Positions 16,408 through 23,516 of a DNA stretch of 27,485 bases are shown piece after piece. The notes under the pieces were generated by a model. The model had not been told where the DNA came from, did no database searches, and saw only the letters and a program-made list of their open reading frames with translations. The stretch is from DATGZX01 sp035296965 (GTDB lineage Bacteria > Planctomycetota > Planctomycetia > Gemmatales > Gemmataceae). The translations under genes and the position numbers were made by a program. The stretch is from NCBI GenBank assembly GCA_035296965.1, contig DATGZX010000002.1:1-27485 (forward strand), written 5' to 3'. Within the stretch, counting starts at the first letter, position 1. Each line of letters starts with the position of its first letter.

Positions 16408-17352
16408 CTACATGAAATGGTCCCCCGCCATCCAGAATGGAACCACGCTGGTCTTGCCGGGCCCTGCTTGCTCCACTTCCTTGAGGTTCTCTCCGGTCTT
16501 GCGGCGCAGGATCAGCTCTCCCCTGGGGTAATCTAGGGTGCTGATGAAATGATAGAAAAGCACGGTGCCGAGGATGCCGTCGATCTGTTTGCCGCCAAAT
16601 ACCGGCTTGGAGAATTGGCGCGTGTTCAGCACGCCTGCAGGAAGATTCTTGATGACCCAGTCGCCGAGAGTAAGAGAATCGATGCGCCCGTGCCCGACAG
16701 CTGCCTTCTTGCCGCCGGCAAAGTTGCCGGTCTGTGAGCCAAATTGCGGGATGCCAATCTCGCGGGCGAATTCCGTATCCAGAGTCACTTCCGCCCCGCC
16801 CGTGGCGATGAAGAAGTTGACCTCCTTGCCCCCGTTCACGCGCACCTGCACAACGGGCAAAGGATTGGTCATCACAAACTTCACCGACGTGCTCTGGGAC
16901 GATCCCTGAACCTCGTAGGGCTTGAGGCCCTTGAAGCTGGCCAACATTTTCGCCCGCGGTTCCGCGCCGACGGCACCCAACAAACGCCCGGCCTTTCCGA
17001 ACTCGTCACGGCGATAAAACACTTCTGCCAGGAGGGCCTTGACGGAAGACTGATCGGGTAGGATGGCCGAAGCTTTCTCCAACCACTCCTTTGCCTCATC
17101 AAGCCGGTTGGAGAGCAGGGCGATGTACCCAAGGCGAGCCGCGGCCCGGAGATTCTTGCGGTCCTGGGTCGCCACCTGGCGGTAGATTTCCCCCGCGTCG
17201 CCAAACTTCCCCTCCTCGAAGAGGGCATCGGCCGATTCGACCGTTGCTTGCACCGGTTGGTCCGCGCCTCGGGCATCAATGCCGACTGCGAATAGTAGCA
17301 AGCCAACTGCAACGAGGAGGAGCTGCTTCCAAGTTTGTTTTGTGGAAACCAT
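16408..17352 (-). CDS. TPR plus retropepsin-like protein with altered catalytic residue
   Basis: This 314-residue secreted or lipid-side protein has a signal peptide (residues 1-30, hydrophobic LLLVAVGLLLFAVG). TPR-like helical repeats follow at about 40-135 (ADALFEEGKFGDAGEIYRQVA, ARLGYIALLSNRLDEAKEWL). A retropepsin-like domain fills about 155-295. The active-site loop reads FFIATGGAEVTLD where the family has D-T/S-G, so the catalytic Asp is Ala183 (codon GCC instead of GAC). The C-terminal signature DGILGTVLFYHFISTLDYP is intact. As written the protein should lack aspartic protease activity; it may be a pseudoprotease or binding protein. AGGA lies upstream of the ATG. The kinase gene is downstream on the same strand, 256 bp away. 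Confidence 0.85.
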   Translation of the reverse strand: MVSTKQTWKQLLLVAVGLLLFAVGIDARGADQPVQATVESADALFEEGKFGDAGEIYRQVATQDRKNLRAAARLGYIALLSNRLDEAKEWLEKASAILPDQSSVKALLAEVFYRRDEFGKAGRLLGAVGAEPRAKMLASFKGLKPYEVQGSSQSTSVKFVMTNPLPVVQVRVNGGKEVNFFIATGGAEVTLDTEFAREIGIPQFGSQTGNFAGGKKAAVGHGRIDSLTLGDWVIKNLPAGVLNTRQFSKPVFGGKQIDGILGTVLFYHFISTLDYPRGELILRRKTGENLKEVEQAGPGKTSVVPFWMAGDHFM

Positions 17353-17777
17353 GGTGATCCTGCTATCTCTCCGTTGAAAGCCGAAAGGCGGTTTGACCGA
17401 CTGCTCTAGCTGCCGCTGCCAGGCGGGCCCAGGCCGGGTTGATCATAACACTTGCAGCGCGCGGTCACCACCGCGCACAAGCGCTCTACTCGCGCCGACA
17501 AGACCGTGCGGAAACGGCACATGCCTGCTGCGGTTGAGCCCGGACAGCACAGCGCGGCCCGCACGCACGCGGCGTACAATCGGAACTTTCCCGCCCGAGG
17601 TGATCTATCCCGTGGAGATAACACGCACCGACGCTGTGTCTTGTGTCCGGCGCTCATGCTTGAGTCCGATTCGCGCTGCAGCAGGCACGGACATTGCACT
17701 GGAGATCTGGCGTGTCTGATGGCCAGAATGAGTCAAGTATTCGCATCGATCGATGCAATGCCGATTGGAGGTGCGTC
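17353..17777. other. Intergenic region between divergent protease-like and small helical genes
   Basis: This 425-bp gap separates the minus-strand retropepsin-like gene from the plus-strand small protein gene. Frames in it are rich in Arg, Pro, Ser and Cys and look like non-coding composition. It contains the GC-rich hairpin at 17459-17476 and, at its right end, a strong ribosome binding site (GGAGG at 17767-17771). Promoters for both genes should be here but none could be assigned. Confidence 0.5.
17459..17476. repeat. Seven-base-pair GC-rich inverted repeat
   Basis: GCGCGGT (17459-17465) and ACCGCGC (17470-17476) are perfect inverted repeats around CACC. The repeat lies about 107 bp upstream of the retropepsin-like start on the minus strand and could be a hairpin in its leader or an operator. 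It has no T tract, so it is not an obvious terminator. Confidence 0.4.
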
Positions 17778-17981
17778 ATGAACAGTGCTTTGGAGACCAG
17801 CTATAACCTGAGTTTGACCAGAGAGGAGCGCACGGAATTACTGCGGCTTCTCGAGAAAACTTTCGTGGAAACGCACGCGGAAAAGCGGCGGACGGAGGCA
17901 CCAAAGTATCAGCAAGAAGTCGCCCACGAGGAAAGCCTGCTGCGGACCCTCGTAGAAAAAGTGCGGAAATGCGGCTGCTAG
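17778..17981 (+). CDS. Small helical protein, unknown function
   Basis: This 67-residue, highly charged protein (LSLTREERTELLRLLEKTFV, then ETHAEKRR and a second helix ending KVRKCGC) should form two helices. It has an ideal GGAGG site seven bases before the ATG, which settles the start. It resembles short planctomycete and deltaproteobacterial proteins found beside stress-response genes, but I cannot name a family. A Cys pair (CGC) ends the chain. The next gene, 81 bp downstream, is also small and helical, so the two may be co-transcribed with the ABC1 kinase gene beyond. Confidence 0.75.
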   Translation: MNSALETSYNLSLTREERTELLRLLEKTFVETHAEKRRTEAPKYQQEVAHEESLLRTLVEKVRKCGC

Positions 17982-18062
17982 GCATGCCAAGACAGGAGCA
18001 AACGACTTTGGCCGTCGCTCTCACTTGCGTGAACAGCTAGAATTCTTGTTGGAGAAACGCTC

Positions 18063-18482
18063 ATGGAACCTACGCGCGCAGAACTTGAGGAGAGTGTCCG
18101 GAAGCAGGTCGAAGAGATTGTCGCCAGCAGCCGTGACATTCAGGCACGGATTTCCCGCCTGGTCGGCGACATGGCCAAGGAATTCCACTTCAATGGCGCA
18201 GGGTTGGTTGCACTCACTCGATCCGTGATGGACGGGGCGGCGGCGGCCATCGAGAAAGCGGTGCCCAAGCAGCCCGACAGTGTCCTGGGACAGGTCGTCG
18301 AGGGGCTTGGGGACGGTCTGTCGTCAGCAAGCCTTGCAGCCCGGCTCGCCCTGGAAGAGTCCGAAGCTGCCAGCCGGTCATTTGCGACGGAGGATTTGAC
18401 CAAGCTCAAGAAAGATCTGGCCGCACTAAAGAGCATGTTCATCGATACCGTCGCTGAGACCGTGGGCAAGCTACGCTCCTGA
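18063..18482 (+). CDS. Helical protein, DUF6781-like, possibly truncated
   Basis: This 139-residue protein is almost entirely helical and Ala/Glu/Lys rich (EELEESVRK-type start, SLAARLALEESEAASRSF, FATEDLTKLKKDLAALKSMF). It resembles the DUF6781-like, phasin-like helical proteins; the match is weak and from memory. GGAG precedes the ATG by about eight bases. The frame stops at TGA 18480-18482 and then continues open, in phase and with similar helical composition, to 18713. The 139-residue product may therefore be the front part of a protein of 216 residues. No transmembrane segment is seen. Confidence 0.7.
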   Translation: MEPTRAELEESVRKQVEEIVASSRDIQARISRLVGDMAKEFHFNGAGLVALTRSVMDGAAAAIEKAVPKQPDSVLGQVVEGLGDGLSSASLAARLALEESEAASRSFATEDLTKLKKDLAALKSMFIDTVAETVGKLRS

Positions 18483-18713
18483 GTTTCCGCGCAGGTCGGC
18501 AGCTTGCGTGGGCATGCGGAGCGGACCTACAACCGAGTCCGGCCCGCGCTGGATGCCGCGGTCAGGGCTGCGGCGCACCATCCTGCGAGCCTGGCCAAGG
18601 AGTCCGTTGGAGCCGGCATTTCTCTTTCCGGGCAGGCAGCGGGTGCACTCTTCACGGCCATCGGCAAATGCATGCAGGAGACCGGAAAGCGCCTGGAGGG
18701 CGCGAAGAAGTAG
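18483..18713 (+). pseudogene. In-frame continuation after the TGA at 18480-18482
   Basis: Directly after the TGA the same frame stays open for 76 codons and reads SLRGHAERTYNRVRPALDAA, then an Ala-rich helix, GISLSGQAAGALFTAIGKCM and ETGKRLEGAKK. It has an amphipathic helix pattern and codon use like the upstream half. It has no ATG near its front, and only a weak AGG before a TTG at 18504. I read it as the severed C-terminal part of the upstream gene, through a nonsense mutation or a sequence error; a separate small gene started at TTG is less likely. Confidence 0.55.
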
Positions 18714-18798
18714 TCTCAGACGCCTCCGGACATGTCGCCTGATGTTCGTGGTGCGGGCTCGTGGCGGTCTCCGAAACAGCGCATGAGGACACACCGCC

Positions 18799-20448
18799 AT
18801 GAGGCTCGCCGCCTTGACGAGATTGGACCGCAATGCGGGCCGGCTGAAAGCCATCGTCTCCATTCTGGCAAAGTACGGCCTCGCCGACTGGCTGAGCGGG
18901 CTGGATTACGATTGGCTGCAACAGTGGCTGGTCAGCTCGGACGGCAAGAAGCTGGGGCATCTGAGCCGCGAAGCGCGCATCCGCATCGCCCTGACCGAGC
19001 TGGGCACCACCTTCGTCAAACTTGGCCAGATGCTGAGCACGCGGAGCGATCTGATCGGGCCGGCTCTGGCAGCCGAGCTGGCACAGCTTCAGGCGAATAC
19101 GCCGCCCGACCCGCCCGAGGTCGTTCGCGCCGTCGTCGCCGCGGAACTCGGCAAGCCTCCCGAAGAACTATTCCTGGAGTTCGAAGATCGAGCGCTGGCC
19201 TCCGCCTCCATCGGGCAGGTCCACCGAGCGCGGCTGCAGAACGGACAGGCCGTGGTCGTGAAGCTGCAGCATCCCGGTATCGAGGAGAAGGTGACTACGG
19301 ATCTGGACTTGCTGGAAGGACTGGCTGCGCTAGCCCAGGAGCATGCAGCGCAACTTCGCCCTTACCAGCCGGTCGCCCTCGTGCGCGAGTTTCGCCGGAC
19401 GATCCTACGTGAACTGGACTTCGTCGCCGAGCGACGCAGCATGCAGCGCTTTGCAGCCAGTTTCACCGAGGATGAAACCATTCGCGTTCCCGCTGTCTAT
19501 CCCGCCTTGTGCACTCGACGAGTCTTGACCATGGACTTGCTGGAGGGCGTCAAGGGTTCCGACGTCAACGCGCTCAAGAATTCGGGCGCCGACCTCAGCG
19601 CGTTTGCCCGGCGCGCGGCCACCATGTACCTCCAGATGATCTTTCGGGACGGCTTCTACCACGCTGACCCGCACCCTGGAAACTACATGCTTCTGCCGGG
19701 AGGCGTGGTTGGCGTTTTGGACTGCGGCATGGTCGGCAGGATCGATGACGATCTCCGCGAAGAAATCGAGAGCCTCCTTCTAGCGGTCATCTCCCGAGAT
19801 GCCCAGGAGCTTACCGACGTCATCACGCGCATCTGCCAGGCTCCCTCCGGCCTGGACCGGGATATGTTGCGAATGGAGATAGGCGACTTCTGCTCCGAAT
19901 ACGTCAGCCAATCGCTGCAAGAATTTGATTTTACAGGGGCCATCAATCAGTTGACGGAGATTATCCGGCGCCATCGACTTGTCCTGCCGTCGAGCTGCGC
20001 TCTCCTGCTCAAGACGCTCGTGATGCTGGAGGGTATTTCCCGGCAATTGAGCCCCGATTTCAACCTCGCAGAACTGCTGCAGCCCTACCGAGCGAAAATC
20101 GTGCAACGGCGTCTGTCGCCGTCCGCATTGGTGCGTAAGCTGCAACGGGCCTTCCGAGACTGGGATCGTCTGCTGGCCGAATTGCCTCGCGACATGTCCG
20201 ATATCATCCGGCGGGTCCGCAGCGGCACGTTCGAGGTGAAGCATGAGCACCACCGGCTCGAGAAAGCGGTGAACCGGCTCGCCCTGGGAGTGGTCACAGC
20301 CGCGTTGCTGCTGGCTGCGGCCCAGCTCTTGAGCAGCAGCGGAGCTGAATCATTTCGTTGGGCGTTCTTCCTCCTGGGCAGCCTGGCTCTCTCGGTAGCC
20401 GCGATCCTGGGGTACAGGTTAATCCGGGCGATCAGCAAGGATGACTGA
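18799..20448 (+). CDS. ABC1/UbiB family atypical kinase
   Basis: This 549-residue protein carries all the hallmarks of the ABC1/UbiB (AarF) family. These are the KxGQ motif FVKLGQMLSTRSDL (K74-Q77), the Ala-rich nucleotide loop ASASIGQ (134-140), VVKLQHPG with the catalytic K155, HADPHPGN (288-295) and LDCGMVG with metal-binding D308. The C-terminus ends in two membrane segments (about 495-515 and 520-545: LALGVVTAALLLAAAQLL, WAFFLLGSLALSVAAIL). Family members use ATP to support quinone or isoprenoid-lipid metabolism at the membrane. The actual substrate here is unknown, and no ubiquinone or menaquinone synthesis gene lies nearby. GAGGA lies upstream of the ATG with long spacing. Confidence 0.93.
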   Translation: MRLAALTRLDRNAGRLKAIVSILAKYGLADWLSGLDYDWLQQWLVSSDGKKLGHLSREARIRIALTELGTTFVKLGQMLSTRSDLIGPALAAELAQLQANTPPDPPEVVRAVVAAELGKPPEELFLEFEDRALASASIGQVHRARLQNGQAVVVKLQHPGIEEKVTTDLDLLEGLAALAQEHAAQLRPYQPVALVREFRRTILRELDFVAERRSMQRFAASFTEDETIRVPAVYPALCTRRVLTMDLLEGVKGSDVNALKNSGADLSAFARRAATMYLQMIFRDGFYHADPHPGNYMLLPGGVVGVLDCGMVGRIDDDLREEIESLLLAVISRDAQELTDVITRICQAPSGLDRDMLRMEIGDFCSEYVSQSLQEFDFTGAINQLTEIIRRHRLVLPSSCALLLKTLVMLEGISRQLSPDFNLAELLQPYRAKIVQRRLSPSALVRKLQRAFRDWDRLLAELPRDMSDIIRRVRSGTFEVKHEHHRLEKAVNRLALGVVTAALLLAAAQLLSSSGAESFRWAFFLLGSLALSVAAILGYRLIRAISKDD

Positions 20449-20643
20449 TGGCCGTCCCGCCTGCGTGCCTGCAAGTTTTCATGAAACCAACACTGCGGCC
20501 AGCCTTACCGACTAGTGTCGGACTATCAGACTGCCCCGATGCCCATCAACAGATCGGCCGTTTTGTGGAAAACAACGATCTCCGACGTCGTGATATTCTC
20601 TCGCTCCGCACTCTGATCGCTGTGGCGGTCAACCTGCGGTGGA

Positions 20644-21966
20644 TTACGGCCAGATGCCGCGCTCCAAGGCGACATTGGCCACCCGTTCAATCGCAACTAC
20701 GAAGGCCGCGGTGCGCAGATCAATCGCCGGCGAATTAGCGGCAGTGCCGATTTGCCTCTGTTTTTGGATGACGGCATCGGTCGACCGCTCCATCTTGGCG
20801 CGGAGTTTGTTGTTCACTTCCTCCAGGTCCCACTGTTCATTCTCGTTGTTCTGCACCCACTCGAAATAGCTGACACAGACGCCTCCCGAATTGGCCAGGA
20901 TATCCGGGAGCACGGGAATGCCGCGTTCAAAGAGTATGCGGTCGGCCGCGGGCGTGGTCGGTCCGTTGGCGGCCTCACACACGAAGCGGGCTCGCACGCG
21001 CGCGGCATTGTCCTCGCGGAGCTGGTTTTCCAGAGCGGCCGGGATGAGGATATCGCAGTCGAGAGCCAGGAGTTCTTCGTTGGTAAGCGGGCGCGTGCCT
21101 GTCGCACCGGCGACTGTTTTGCCGGCAGCTTTGTAGGCGATCACTGCTGCTACATCAAGTCCTTCTTCCCGGTAGACGCCGCCTCGGGAATCACTGACCG
21201 CGATCACACGCGCCCCAGCCTCGCGAAATAGCTCGGCGGCGATGCTGCCGGCGTTACCGAAGCCCTGGACCGCCACACGCGCCCCGTTCACACCGGTCAG
21301 TCCGGGCACGAGGCCCTGGCTCAGGGCCCGCTGGCAGGCAAACAAGCAGCCGCGGGCGGTGGCCTCGTGCCTCCCGTGCGAACCTCCCATGTCCAGTGGT
21401 TTGCCGGTAACCACGGGCAGGTTGTTCCGACCGGGATGCATGATGGCGTAAGTGTCGTAGATCCAGGCCATCGTTTGGGCATCGGTGTAAACGTCCGGGG
21501 CCGGGATGTCGGTGTGCGGTCCGATCAAGTCGCCAAGGTCGGAAATGTACCGGCGGGTGATCTTGCGAAGTTCGCCCTCACTCAGCTCCTTCGGGTTGCA
21601 ACACACGCCGCCTTTGGCGCCGCCGAAGGGCACGTCGATAACCGCACATTTCCAGGTCATCCATGCGGCCAGGGCACGCACTTCATCAAGCGTGACAGCA
21701 GGGTGGTAGCGGATGCCGCCCTTGCCGGGGCCACGCACGTGGCTAAAGAGCACGCGGTAGCCCGTGAACATGTGCACGGAGCCATCGTCGAGTTGCACCG
21801 GAAACTCGACGATTACGGTGCGCGCCGGTCGCTTGAGGAAATCGATCAGGCCGCGCTGAAGTTGGGGCAGGCGAGCGGCGGCCCGGTCGAATTGCTGAAC
21901 TGCTATGTGAAACGGATTCAGATCCTCAGCCAGAACAGGTCGAGAAGAAGGTGTTTTGGGGTCCAT
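20644..21966 (-). CDS. gdhA: Glutamate dehydrogenase (Glu/Leu/Phe/Val dehydrogenase family)
   Basis: This 440-residue cytoplasmic enzyme should interconvert glutamate and 2-oxoglutarate plus ammonia with NAD(P). The catalytic domain shows GPGKGGIRYHP (K82), TWKCA (K106), PFGGAKGGV with the catalytic K118, and PAPDV with D158. The coenzyme domain has the Rossmann motif GFGNAG (235-240) and the downstream LIPAALENQL and EAANGPTTP stretches. Length and motif order match the family's hexameric enzymes. Cofactor preference cannot be fixed from sequence alone, although the neighbouring transhydrogenase suggests NADPH/NADH balance matters. It is divergent from the transhydrogenase operon. A GAGGAG site lies 11 bases before the ATG, somewhat far. 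Confidence 0.93.
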   Translation of the reverse strand: MDPKTPSSRPVLAEDLNPFHIAVQQFDRAAARLPQLQRGLIDFLKRPARTVIVEFPVQLDDGSVHMFTGYRVLFSHVRGPGKGGIRYHPAVTLDEVRALAAWMTWKCAVIDVPFGGAKGGVCCNPKELSEGELRKITRRYISDLGDLIGPHTDIPAPDVYTDAQTMAWIYDTYAIMHPGRNNLPVVTGKPLDMGGSHGRHEATARGCLFACQRALSQGLVPGLTGVNGARVAVQGFGNAGSIAAELFREAGARVIAVSDSRGGVYREEGLDVAAVIAYKAAGKTVAGATGTRPLTNEELLALDCDILIPAALENQLREDNAARVRARFVCEAANGPTTPAADRILFERGIPVLPDILANSGGVCVSYFEWVQNNENEQWDLEEVNNKLRAKMERSTDAVIQKQRQIGTAANSPAIDLRTAAFVVAIERVANVALERGIWP

Positions 21967-22397
21967 GGCAATAAGCGCTCCTCAGCACAGCGAAGGCCAG
22001 ATCCAGAGCTTATCTTGGACCATTCGCCTCCGTGGGGCAATCAAAATCGGCAGCAGGGCTCCCTTTGCCTGCAATGTCGCCGCGGAGCCTTGGGATCGCA
22101 TATGTTTAGCTCGGCAGTATACGGCCCGGCTGCATACTGCTGGCTCGCTCCTCGGGGAGAGAATACCGGCCCCATGAGCCGGTCCGCAGGCTCTGTTGTT
22201 GCTGGAGGCGTTGAAGGCGGTCAAGAAATGAGGACATCAGCAAATCTCAACTTCTGCCGCGCTTTGCTTGGCCAGGGCCGCACGCATTGCTACAGCACGC
22301 CGTGTAGGACGGTTGGCAGATCCCCTTTCGAAACATAAAGCATATCTCAAGCCTCAAGTACAGCGGGTCTACATAAGTGAACGGGGGGCCAGCGCTC
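21967..22397. promoter_or_regulatory. Divergent regulatory region between gdhA and transhydrogenase genes
   Basis: This 431-bp gap lies between the glutamate dehydrogenase start (minus) and the transhydrogenase start (plus), so promoters for both must be here. It has no convincing coding frame. Its main structure is the inverted repeat at 22111-22143. A TTGGCA at about 22313 followed 17 bases later by TAAAGC is a weak promoter candidate for the plus-strand operon. Confidence 0.45.
22111..22143. repeat. Inverted repeat in the divergent gdhA/transhydrogenase region
   Basis: GCAGTAT (22114-22120) and ATACTGC (22134-22140) are exact inverted repeats separated by 13 bases. Outer bases continue the symmetry (TCG against TGG, with wobble pairs), giving about ten pairs. 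It lies about 150 bp upstream of the gdhA start and 255 bp upstream of the transhydrogenase start. It could be an operator for a dimeric regulator or a leader hairpin. Confidence 0.45.
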
Positions 22398-23516
22398 ATG
22401 ATAATCGGCGTTCCGAAGGAGATGCTTCCCGGCGAGCGGCGAGTTGCGCTGGTGCCCGATCTCGTACCGAACCTGACGAAGGCGGGTCTAAAGGTCCTGC
22501 TGGCGCCGGATGCGGGCACGGCGGCCGGGTTTCTCGACTCTACCTATGAAGAGAAAGGCGCTTGCATCGGTCCTGGCATCTTTGCCGAAGCCGATCTGGT
22601 CCTTAAAGTCCAGCCGCCGACCCTCGAGGAAATCAGCCAGATGAAAGAAGGGACCATTCTGATTGGTCTTCTTCAGCCGCACACAAACGCCGTTGGCATC
22701 AAGGCTCTCGCTGCGCGGCGGATAGCCGCCTTCGCGCTGGAGCTGATGCCGCGGATCAGCCGCGCTCAATCGATGGATGTCCTCAGCGCCATCAGCACCA
22801 TCGCGGGCTACAAAGCCGTCCTGCTGGCTGCGAACCGCCTGCCAAAGATGTTTCCGCTGCTCATGACTGCGGCCGGCACGGTCTCTCCCGCGCGGGTGGC
22901 GGTCCTCGGCGCGGGCGTGGCCGGCCTGCAGGCAATCGCCACGGCGAAACGGCTTGGCGCCGTCGTGGAGGCTTACGACCCGCGCCCCGCCGCCAAAGAA
23001 CAGATACGGAGCCTGGGCGCGAGATGCATGGAGATCGGCCTGGAGGCACAGGAAGCCGAGGCGGAAACCGGCTACGCCAGGGTTCAGTCGGGCGAGTTCT
23101 ACCAGCGGCAACGGGAGTTGATGGCAGACTGGCTGGCGTCGGTGGACGCGGTCGTCACGACGGCGCTCGTCCAGGGCCGGCGCGCCCCGATCCTGATCAC
23201 CGAAGAGATGATCCAGCGCATGCGCCCCGGTTCAGTCGTTGTCGATCTCGCGGCCGAGCAGGGCGGCAACTGCACGCTCACCGAGCCCACTGGCGAGGTT
23301 GTCCGGCACGGGGTTGTTATCCTCGGCCCAGTCAACCTCGCCAGCACTGTCCCCTTCCACGCCAGTCAGATGTACGCGCGCATCGTCACCCATTACCTTG
23401 AGCACTTGCTCCACGAAGGCACCGTGCGCATCGATCTAAGCGACGAGCTGACACGCGACCCGCTGGTGACGTATCAAGGCGAGATCCGATTGCGCGAGGA
23501 AAGGCTTGTGTCATGA
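22398..23516 (+). CDS. pntAA: NAD(P) transhydrogenase alpha subunit, NAD-binding domain (PntAA type)
   Basis: This 372-residue protein is domain I of the proton-translocating transhydrogenase, which binds NAD(H) on the cytoplasmic side. It begins MIIGVPKEMLPGERRVALVPD, the family's usual start, with IGLLQPHTN and MPRISRAQSMDVLS following, and a Rossmann GAGVAGLQAI at 171-180. GSVVVDLAAEQGGNC and the C-terminal ILGPVNLAS segment are also typical. It ends before any membrane segment, as in three-part transhydrogenases. Its stop overlaps the next start by four bases (ATGA). I chose the ATG at 22398, after GGGGGG, over an in-frame GTG at 22377. Confidence 0.93.
   Translation: MIIGVPKEMLPGERRVALVPDLVPNLTKAGLKVLLAPDAGTAAGFLDSTYEEKGACIGPGIFAEADLVLKVQPPTLEEISQMKEGTILIGLLQPHTNAVGIKALAARRIAAFALELMPRISRAQSMDVLSAISTIAGYKAVLLAANRLPKMFPLLMTAAGTVSPARVAVLGAGVAGLQAIATAKRLGAVVEAYDPRPAAKEQIRSLGARCMEIGLEAQEAEAETGYARVQSGEFYQRQRELMADWLASVDAVVTTALVQGRRAPILITEEMIQRMRPGSVVVDLAAEQGGNCTLTEPTGEVVRHGVVILGPVNLASTVPFHASQMYARIVTHYLEHLLHEGTVRIDLSDELTRDPLVTYQGEIRLREERLVS

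Noticed and set aside
18480..18482. Selenocysteine recoding of the in-frame TGA
   Set aside because: The protein is a structural helical type with no redox motif at this point, and no SECIS-like hairpin was seen directly after the TGA.
20477..20486. Palindrome TTTCATGAAA after the ABC1 kinase gene
   Set aside because: It is a ten-base palindrome without a loop or T tract, and chance is likely; no terminator was called.
21367..22338. Plus-strand frame of 323 codons opposite the gdhA 5' half and into the spacer
   Set aside because: Most of it is antisense to the catalytic domain of glutamate dehydrogenase, and the part in the spacer has no protein-like pattern.
22308..22345. Sigma-54-type promoter upstream of the transhydrogenase genes
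   Set aside because: TTGGCA is present, but the GC expected ten bases after the GG is TT, so the -24/-12 pattern fails.
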